Origin: Methylotenera_A sp040079935
GTDB lineage: Bacteria > Pseudomonadota > Gammaproteobacteria > Burkholderiales > Methylophilaceae
Assembly: GCA_040079935.1 (NCBI GenBank)
Contig: JBEBJI010000055.1
Span: 1 to 5,476, forward strand
Reading direction: 5' to 3'
DNA length: 5,476 nt
The translations under genes and the position numbers were made by a program. The notes under the pieces were generated by a model. That model was given only the letters and a program-made list of their open reading frames with translations. It ran no database searches and was not told where the DNA came from. This document shows positions 1 through 4,140 of the stretch, in pieces (the stretch's first letter is position 1; each line of letters starts with the position of its first letter).

Positions 1-2539
1 GCAGGGACGAGTAGCCAGTACCAAAGTCATCTAATGAGAACCGAATACCAACCTTTTTTAACGCATTCATGATGATAATAGTGTCGTCGATACTCTCTAA
101 CAAAATACTCTCAGTCAGTTCAAGTTTGAGTAGCTTTGGATTAATAGCATATTTATGTATGGAATTTTGTACTTGATCTACAAAATTAACTTGGTGAAAT
201 TGCTTGGCGCTTACGTTTATCGATAGTGTAAGATCGCAAGTAAGTTTATTTAGCTGCCATGCTTTGAGTTGGGCGCAAGCGGTCTCCAGTACCCATTGTC
301 CAATTGGTATTATCAAACCTGTCTCTTCTGCCAATGGAATAAAATTAAAGGGGGACACCAAACCGCGTTCGGGGTGTAGCCAGCGTATTAATGCTTCAGC
401 GCCTAATGGATGGCCATGATGGTCTACCTGGATTTGATAATACAACTGAAATTGCTGCTTCTCATTGGCATTGCGTAATTCGCGTTCAAGTTCGATTTTA
501 GTATGAATGGTATGCTGCATCTGTGGGTCGTAAAAGCGTACAGCATTGCGGCCAGCTTTCTTAGCCTGATACATAGCAATATCAGCATGTTTTAGAAGAT
601 CGTCCTGAGACTGACCATGATCGCTAAAGAGTGCCACCCCAATGCTGACAGTACTTTGATATACGTTCGTGTCAAGCTGATAGGGCTGGTTAAGAACAGA
701 CAGGATTTTTTCAGAGATGACCTCAGCCTGCGTAGCAGCTTCAATGGTTTGTTCACTCAGATTTTCCAGCATGACCAAGTACTCATCGCCTCCCAAGCGA
801 GCCACAGTGTCACCTTCACGGACACAAGTAGCCAGGCGTTCTGCTACCTGTTGCAATAGCAAGTCGCCAGTGGCATGGCCGAGAGAGTCGTTGAGCGTCT
901 TGAAATTGTCGAGATCGATAAAAAGTAGCGCAACATCTTTCCCGCTACGTACACTAGTCGCCAACGCATGCTTGAGACGATCAAGCAAGAGTCGCCGATT
1001 GGGCAGGTTAGTGAGGGGGTCATAGAACGCCAGAGACTGGATTTCCTCTGTTGCTGCCTTGCTTATGGATATGTCGGTTAATGATGCAACATAATTGGTG
1101 GTAATGCCATTTGAATCTTTCACTCTGGTAATGGCAAGCTGTTCCGGATAGGCTTCGCCATTCTTACGGTAGTTGTTGAATTCACCTTTACTGACATCGG
1201 CGTCTTCGATGCCATCCCATATTGATGCGTAGAGATTCACATCATACTGCCCTGGGAGATGTATGCCTAGAATTTGGCCTCTGACTTCTTCTTCGGTGTA
1301 ACCAGTTATTTTGGTGAAAGCGTGGTTTACCCGAAGTATCGTTTTATTAGCGCTTGTGACCAGCATGCCATCTTGAGACTCGAAAGCGATTGCTGAGACA
1401 CGAAGATCGTTTTGGGCGCGATTACTCTCTATAGCAAGCTGGGCTAAATTTGCATAACCAGTGATTAGTTTCAGTTCATTTTCAGTAGGCTGTTCTTTTT
1501 GGCGGTGATAGATAGCAAAGGTTCCTAATACCTTCCCATTTTTGTCTTTAAATGGCTGTGACCAACAGGATCCTAGTCCAGCTTTACTAGCTAAGTCTCG
1601 GAAGGGTGTCCAAAAAGGATGTTGCTGTATATCTTCAACAACAACAAGTTCGCCACGAAATGCGGCTGTTCCACATGACCCCACATTATCCCCAATTTCT
1701 AAGCCATCAACTGCCTGATTGTAAAAATTTGGCAAACTTGGAGCAGCACCAGTGCGCAAAGTCTTGCCATCAATGTCTAATAACAAAATAGAGCAAATCA
1801 TGCCTGGATGTAATACTTCAACATGGAGTGCAAGCTCTTCTAGTAAAATTGGCAAAGCCGTATGTTGATTAATCTGAGAAAGAATGTGGTTATTCAAAAT
1901 TAGATTGTCAGCGTGGAGTCGAGCCTCTCTCCCTGTCTCCACGGCCTCTAGACTTAAAAGAATGTTTTCAAATAGCTTCAAATTAATTTGACGTGAACTC
2001 ATGATAATAAAGCCGAGGTATAGCATTCCAGCAGCGCCCATCGCCACCGATAAACTACCTTTTTCAACAAATAAGCTGTATATGAGTGGTACAAGAACCG
2101 ATATAGAATAGACAATTGCACTCACAAGATCCGCAGAAAATGAAATCATTCCGCCAGCCGAAAGACCTGCTAGCATAAAGATTAGAAACATTTGATGCTG
2201 CTGATCACCGATTGGGAACATCAGTAAGCCCGCCGATCCCCACACCAGACCAGCTAGCAAAACACCAAAGCGAAATTGTATTAACCGAACACGGATAGCT
2301 GAATATTCAGTAACTTTAGAGCGTTTATATTCAATAACAAGTGCTGCACGAACAAGCGTAACTATTATAATAAGTGAAAACCAAATAATTACTACGGAAG
2401 ACGCAATTACTTCTCGCTGCATAATGGCAAGAATCGATGCGAGTAGTGTACTGGCAATCAATGCGGCTTTGCTTGCTGAGAACAAGTGCCCAATTCTTGC
2501 GGATTCTACGGCTGTCTTTTTATCAATGTTGTTCGTCAT
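1..2539 (-). CDS. Membrane-anchored GAF-PAS-GGDEF-EAL c-di-GMP signalling protein (3' end beyond window)
   Basis: This protein probably makes and/or degrades cyclic di-GMP at the inner membrane. Translated from 2539 it stays open for 846 codons to the window edge. About six hydrophobic segments (near residues 24-40, 44-63, 91-108, 117-134, 139-157, 163-180) form an N-terminal membrane module I cannot assign to a named family. A GAF domain follows at about 225-372 (GSCGTAAFRGE, 287-297) and a PAS domain at about 380-490. The GGDEF domain (about 500-665) has D542, N550, D559 and a GGDEY signature at 583-587. An intact RxxD inhibitory site (R574, D577) sits five residues before it. The EAL domain starts near 693, with E715-A-L, N775, E807 and D837-D838 visible. 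About 100 residues, including the later catalytic lysine and glutamate, lie outside. A stop codon directly precedes the ATG in frame, so no upstream in-frame start is available. The Shine-Dalgarno is weak. Which activity dominates cannot be told. Confidence 0.95.
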   Translation of the reverse strand, partial: MTNNIDKKTAVESARIGHLFSASKAALIASTLLASILAIMQREVIASSVVIIWFSLIIIVTLVRAALVIEYKRSKVTEYSAIRVRLIQFRFGVLLAGLVWGSAGLLMFPIGDQQHQMFLIFMLAGLSAGGMISFSADLVSAIVYSISVLVPLIYSLFVEKGSLSVAMGAAGMLYLGFIIMSSRQINLKLFENILLSLEAVETGREARLHADNLILNNHILSQINQHTALPILLEELALHVEVLHPGMICSILLLDIDGKTLRTGAAPSLPNFYNQAVDGLEIGDNVGSCGTAAFRGELVVVEDIQQHPFWTPFRDLASKAGLGSCWSQPFKDKNGKVLGTFAIYHRQKEQPTENELKLITGYANLAQLAIESNRAQNDLRVSAIAFESQDGMLVTSANKTILRVNHAFTKITGYTEEEVRGQILGIHLPGQYDVNLYASIWDGIEDADVSKGEFNNYRKNGEAYPEQLAITRVKDSNGITTNYVASLTDISISKAATEEIQSLAFYDPLTNLPNRRLLLDRLKHALATSVRSGKDVALLFIDLDNFKTLNDSLGHATGDLLLQQVAERLATCVREGDTVARLGGDEYLVMLENLSEQTIEAATQAEVISEKILSVLNQPYQLDTNVYQSTVSIGVALFSDHGQSQDDLLKHADIAMYQAKKAGRNAVRFYDPQMQHTIHTKIELERELRNANEKQQFQLYYQIQVDHHGHPLGAEALIRWLHPERGLVSPFNFIPLAEETGLIIPIGQWVLETACAQLKAWQLNKLTCDLTLSINVSAKQFHQVNFVDQVQNSIHKYAINPKLLKLELTESILLESIDDTIIIMNALKKVGIRFSLDDFGTGYSSL

Positions 2540-2839
2540 TTATGTTATATCTATCTTTTAATGGGCTTGCGTTATATAAATAATCGCCTCAGCTAACTTT
2601 AATAACGGCAGGTATGCAGAAGACTAAAGTCATAAGTACTGGAATATTCAATTTTTAGCTTTTGAAAAGTATCGGGAAAATCCCTCTTATATTTACATCC
2701 GAATTTGGGGCAAGTTATCTTCACTGTGTATCTTAAGAATACTTTTCATCAAGTAAAAGCATGTTGCATGCCACTTATTTATGAAATTAACTTGTTGATA
2801 ATTAATGATAATATATTTATTTAGCCAAAATTATTTGTC
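2540..2839. other. AT-rich intergenic region upstream of the c-di-GMP gene
   Basis: I see no convincing gene on either strand here. The segment is 5' to the minus-strand GGDEF-EAL gene and probably holds its promoter, but I cannot fix -35 and -10 boxes. Short palindromes occur: CTTTTGAAAAG at 2659-2669, GGGAAAATCCC at 2674-2684, and an imperfect one around CTTAAG at 2728-2742. A very AT-rich patch spans about 2790-2838. Any of these could be a regulator site, but none matches a consensus well enough to name. Confidence 0.4.
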
Positions 2840-2856
2840 ATTTTGTGTCACAAAAT
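2840..2856. promoter_or_regulatory. 17-bp perfect palindrome, possible operator
   Basis: ATTTTGTG-T-CACAAAAT is a perfect dyad of two 8-bp arms around one central base. It lies about 55 bases upstream of a Shine-Dalgarno and short reading frame at 2911. The arms contain TGTG/CACA, but the spacing differs from a CRP site (TGTGA-N6-TCACA), so I do not call it CRP. The symmetry and position suit a binding site for a dimeric repressor or activator. There is no T-run, so it is not a terminator. The regulator is unknown. Confidence 0.4.
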
Positions 2857-2910
2857 CAACCTAAGTGTTAAATTGCCGTCGATGATATTCATAATACGGA
2901 GAGGTTTTAA

Positions 2911-2955
2911 ATGCCAGAGTTAATTTGGTCGATAGGTAAATCTAAAGGCCGTTGA
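2911..2955 (+). CDS. Possible 14-residue small ORF with good Shine-Dalgarno
   Basis: The frame starts at ATG 2911 and ends at TGA 2953-2955, encoding MPELIWSIGKSKGR. GGAGAGG at 2898-2904 lies six bases before the ATG, which is near-ideal spacing and better than the ribosome site of either large gene here. A CATAAT at 2890-2895 could be a -10 box, but it would start transcription almost on the Shine-Dalgarno and has no good -35. I do not recognise the peptide. It could be a real small protein, a leader peptide, or the start of a gene truncated when the neighbouring tRNA locus was rearranged. After the TGA the same frame stays open for 33 more codons, to TAG 3055-3057. Expression is unproven. 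Confidence 0.25.
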   Translation: MPELIWSIGKSKGR

Positions 2956-3086
2956 GATAGTGGTTATGTTTTCTTTGGGTCGATTTTTGCCCAATGTTGC
3001 TTGAATTTGGTAGCTTTAAATCTGACTCTCATTAACAATAATAAATGTCTGAATTAGAAAATCATGAGTTACGGTGAATTAAAAAT

Positions 3087-3117
3087 GAAAAAGCCACTAA
3101 CATTCTGTCAGTGGTTT
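3087..3117 (-). terminator. Rho-independent terminator behind the tRNA-Asn remnant
   Basis: Read on the minus strand, CCACTGACA (3114-3106) pairs with TGTTAGTGG (3102-3094) around a three-base GAA loop. There is one G-U pair, and A-T pairs extend the stem. A run of five T follows at 3092-3088. It lies just after the CCA end of the decayed tRNA copy, as the other terminator does behind the intact tRNA. That supports this having been the end of a real tRNA transcript. Confidence 0.7.
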
Positions 3118-3123
3118 AGAATT

Positions 3124-3173
3124 TGGTTCTTCGACCTAGGCTCGAACTAGGGACACATGGATTAACAGTTTAT
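3124..3173 (-). pseudogene. Decayed tRNA-Asn 3' half (likely attachment-site copy)
   Basis: Positions 3124-3168 match the 3' 45 bases of the intact tRNA-Asn at 40 of 45 positions, in the same orientation. The match runs from the anticodon loop (CTGTTAA, anticodon GTT at 3164-3166) through variable loop and T-arm to an encoded CCA. The upstream anticodon-stem strand is ATAAA instead of ACGGA. No D-arm or 5' acceptor strand follows, so it cannot be a working tRNA. All five differences are transitions. Two of them form a compensated pair in the T-stem. The discriminator base is A rather than the G of the intact gene. It is most simply an att-site remnant of tRNA-targeted integration, or else the rump of an old duplicate tRNA. 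Confidence 0.75.
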
Positions 3174-3277
3174 GTGACTTATTAATATTTAATTATATAA
3201 GCTCGGCCTCAATCGTTGGAGCTCGCTTATGCTCGTCAAAATTGTCACGTTCAATCTATTAAAGTATACGCTTTGGT

Positions 3278-3814
3278 TCACACACTCACCGCACGCATCC
3301 TGTCAATTTTCTCTATAACCGACTGATAGAGGTCATGGTCGGAATCGGGGTTATTGCGGTCTGGATGGTGGGCACTACGGATCTTTTTCAGTTTAGTCAT
3401 ATCGTCTGGCAGGTCGTGTACCTTAGTCACTCGGTCACCGTTTTTGACCATCATGCGCTGAAGCTCAGCCTCTGCAGCTTCGCGTGTGTCATATAATTTC
3501 TTGCTGCCAAGACGCCAACTATCCTGGTTTTTGCGTGGGGATAGCTTTTCCTTACCATCAAACCAGATCCATTTGCCAGTATCTGCATCCACTTCAAAAT
3601 TAACGGTGGTAATGGTGTAGGTGCGAACAGGCGGCTCGACTTCCATTGCCAATAGATTGATGACCTTGCCGACATTGTCCACATTGACTAGGTAATAAGC
3701 GCCTGCCTCATGCGGACAGAACGCGCTGCTGTGGGTTGGTTCAGGCTTGCTGCCGTTACTTTGTGCATTCATTTCAGCCATGCGGCTGAGTGCTCTGCGT
3801 TGTGCGTTGGTCAC
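3278..3814 (-). CDS. Hypothetical 178-residue protein with C-terminal J-domain-like HPD motif
   Basis: I do not recognise this family. The GTG start at 3814 is chosen because AAGGAG lies eight bases upstream; the stop is TGA at 3280-3278. The protein is soluble and charged, with no signal peptide or membrane segment. Residues 1-25 are polar and probably flexible. Residues 39-100 look beta-rich and hold a short aromatic W-x-W-F patch (82-85). Residues 106-125 form a likely charged helix (REAAEAELQRMM). The C-terminus (about 139-178) resembles J-domain helices II and III: a basic helix, H150-P151-D152-R-N, then an acidic/basic helix. Helix I of a normal J-domain is missing. In DnaJ family proteins HPD stimulates DnaK; whether it does so here is inference. 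The gene sits alone between two tRNA-Asn 3' copies and looks richer in G+C than its flanks, which suggests element cargo. Confidence 0.8.
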   Translation of the reverse strand: MTNAQRRALSRMAEMNAQSNGSKPEPTHSSAFCPHEAGAYYLVNVDNVGKVINLLAMEVEPPVRTYTITTVNFEVDADTGKWIWFDGKEKLSPRKNQDSWRLGSKKLYDTREAAEAELQRMMVKNGDRVTKVHDLPDDMTKLKKIRSAHHPDRNNPDSDHDLYQSVIEKIDRMRAVSV

Positions 3815-3935
3815 TGGTATTGCTCCTTATATTAGTTGAAATCCACTGGGTCACTCGCTGGATCCTAAACTGCCAATACAGCTTCGAAGCGATTATTTCT
3901 TGCGCTCGAGCCTTCACAAACTCATCGTCGCTGGC
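3774..3935 (-). pseudogene. Possible coding remnant without a start, upstream of the HPD-protein gene
   Basis: A 53-codon frame runs from just after TAA (3938-3936) to TGA (3776-3774) with no ATG and no plausible ribosome site. Its first 34 or so residues read like real protein, with alternating charged and hydrophobic positions (DDEFVKARAQEII, then YWQFRIQRVTQWI). The last 19 or so residues lack this pattern and include overlap with the next gene in another frame. It could be the 3' end of an element gene, cut when DNA next to the tRNA was lost, with a later frameshift. It may also be chance. No family is recognised. Confidence 0.2.
3823..3828 (-). promoter_or_regulatory. Shine-Dalgarno that fixes the GTG start at 3814
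   Basis: Read on the minus strand this is AAGGAG, eight bases before GTG 3814-3812. The first in-frame ATG codons (residues 12 and 15) lack a comparable site, so the GTG is the better start. Confidence 0.75.
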
Positions 3936-3943
3936 TTAAATAG

Positions 3944-3973
3944 AAAAAGCCCAACATCGCTGCAGGGCTTTTA
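3944..3973 (-). terminator. Rho-independent terminator of tRNA-Asn
   Basis: On the minus strand AAAAGCCC (3972-3965) pairs with GGGCTTTT (3952-3945) around a 12-base loop, and the stem runs into a T tract ending at 3944. It begins five bases after the CCA end of the tRNA. The A-rich opposite side means it could also work weakly in the other direction. Confidence 0.8.
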
Positions 3974-3978
3974 AAATT

Positions 3979-4054
3979 TGGCTCCTCGACCTGGGCTCGA
4001 ACCAGGGACACACGGATTAACAGTCCGTTGCTCTACCGGCTGAGCTATCGAGGA
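3979..4054 (-). tRNA. tRNA-Asn(GUU)
   Basis: A complete 76-base cloverleaf is visible on the minus strand. The acceptor stem TCCTCGA/TCGAGGA pairs in all seven positions, with discriminator G and an encoded CCA at 3981-3979. The D-arm has AGCTCAGCCGGTAGAGC. The anticodon stem ACGGA/TCCGT encloses CTGTTAA, giving anticodon GTT at 4021-4019. The T-arm is CCTGG-TTCGAGC-CCAGG. The gene inserts asparagine at AAC and AAU codons. It has its own promoter and terminator and is divergent from the AsmA-like gene. Its 3' 45 bases are duplicated at 3124-3168. If that duplication came from integration, the 3' half of this working tRNA may have been supplied by the element. Confidence 0.98.
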
Positions 4055-4078
4055 ATCGGTAGGACTTGTGAAGGCGTG

Positions 4079-4107
4079 ATAATACTGGCTTAGCGCTTTT
4101 TGGTCAA
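4079..4107 (-). promoter_or_regulatory. Sigma-70-type promoter of tRNA-Asn
   Basis: Minus strand: -35 TTGACC (4107-4102), a 17-base spacer, then -10 TATTAT (4084-4079). Each box has five of six consensus bases. Transcription should start near 4072, leaving about 18 bases before the tRNA. The bases after the -10 (CACGCC) are G+C-rich. Such discriminators are typical of stable-RNA promoters under stringent control, so that control is a reasonable inference. Confidence 0.75.
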
Positions 4108-4140
4108 TCATTTAAGCGTATAATTTAGCACTTAAATGAT
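4107..4140. repeat. 10-bp perfect inverted repeat spanning the AsmA-like promoter and start codon
   Basis: ATCATTTAAG (4107-4116) and CTTAAATGAT (4131-4140) are exact inverted copies, 14 bases apart. The spacer holds TATAAT. The right arm contains the first ATG of the AsmA-like gene, and the left arm touches the -35 of the divergent tRNA promoter. The arms' centres are 24 bases apart, a little over two helical turns. This suits a regulator binding on one DNA face and covering the -10 box. An RNA hairpin is less likely because the predicted transcript starts too late to include the left arm. Confidence 0.5.
4119..4124 (+). promoter_or_regulatory. -10 box of the AsmA-like gene, implying a near-leaderless mRNA
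   Basis: A perfect TATAAT ends 11 bases before the first ATG (4136). Transcription should begin around 4130-4132, leaving about five untranslated bases. No good -35 lies 16-18 bases upstream (only T-rich CTTTTT), so the promoter may be weak or need an activator. No Shine-Dalgarno precedes the ATG, which fits a short or absent leader. Confidence 0.5.

Noticed and set aside
204..1791. Plus-strand open frames at 204-419, 617-859, 717-1025 and 1606-1791
   Set aside because: They lie opposite the GGDEF-EAL gene, whose domains are continuous and in frame, and their translations look like antisense shadow.
2796..2819. Fur-box-like GATAAT/ATGATAAT sequence
   Set aside because: Only about 12 of 19 consensus positions fit by eye, and the region is so AT-rich that such matches arise by chance.
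2975..2994. TTGGG...CCCAA hairpin after the small frame
   Set aside because: It has only five pairs, a ten-base loop and no T-run following.
3197..3230. ATAAGC...GCTTAT hairpin after the 178-residue gene
   Set aside because: The stem is six pairs with a 22-base loop and no T-run, so it is too weak to call a terminator.
3451..3684. Second minus-strand frame inside the 178-residue gene
   Set aside because: It is fully contained in another frame of a gene with a better start and ribosome site, and has no recognisable features of its own.
3910..4075. 10-bp inverted repeat GCCTTCACAA / TTGTGAAGGC flanking the tRNA-Asn unit
   Set aside because: It is exact but does not extend, and a 10-bp match at this distance is expected about once by chance in a window of this size. 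No terminal-repeat or target-duplication context supports a transposon.
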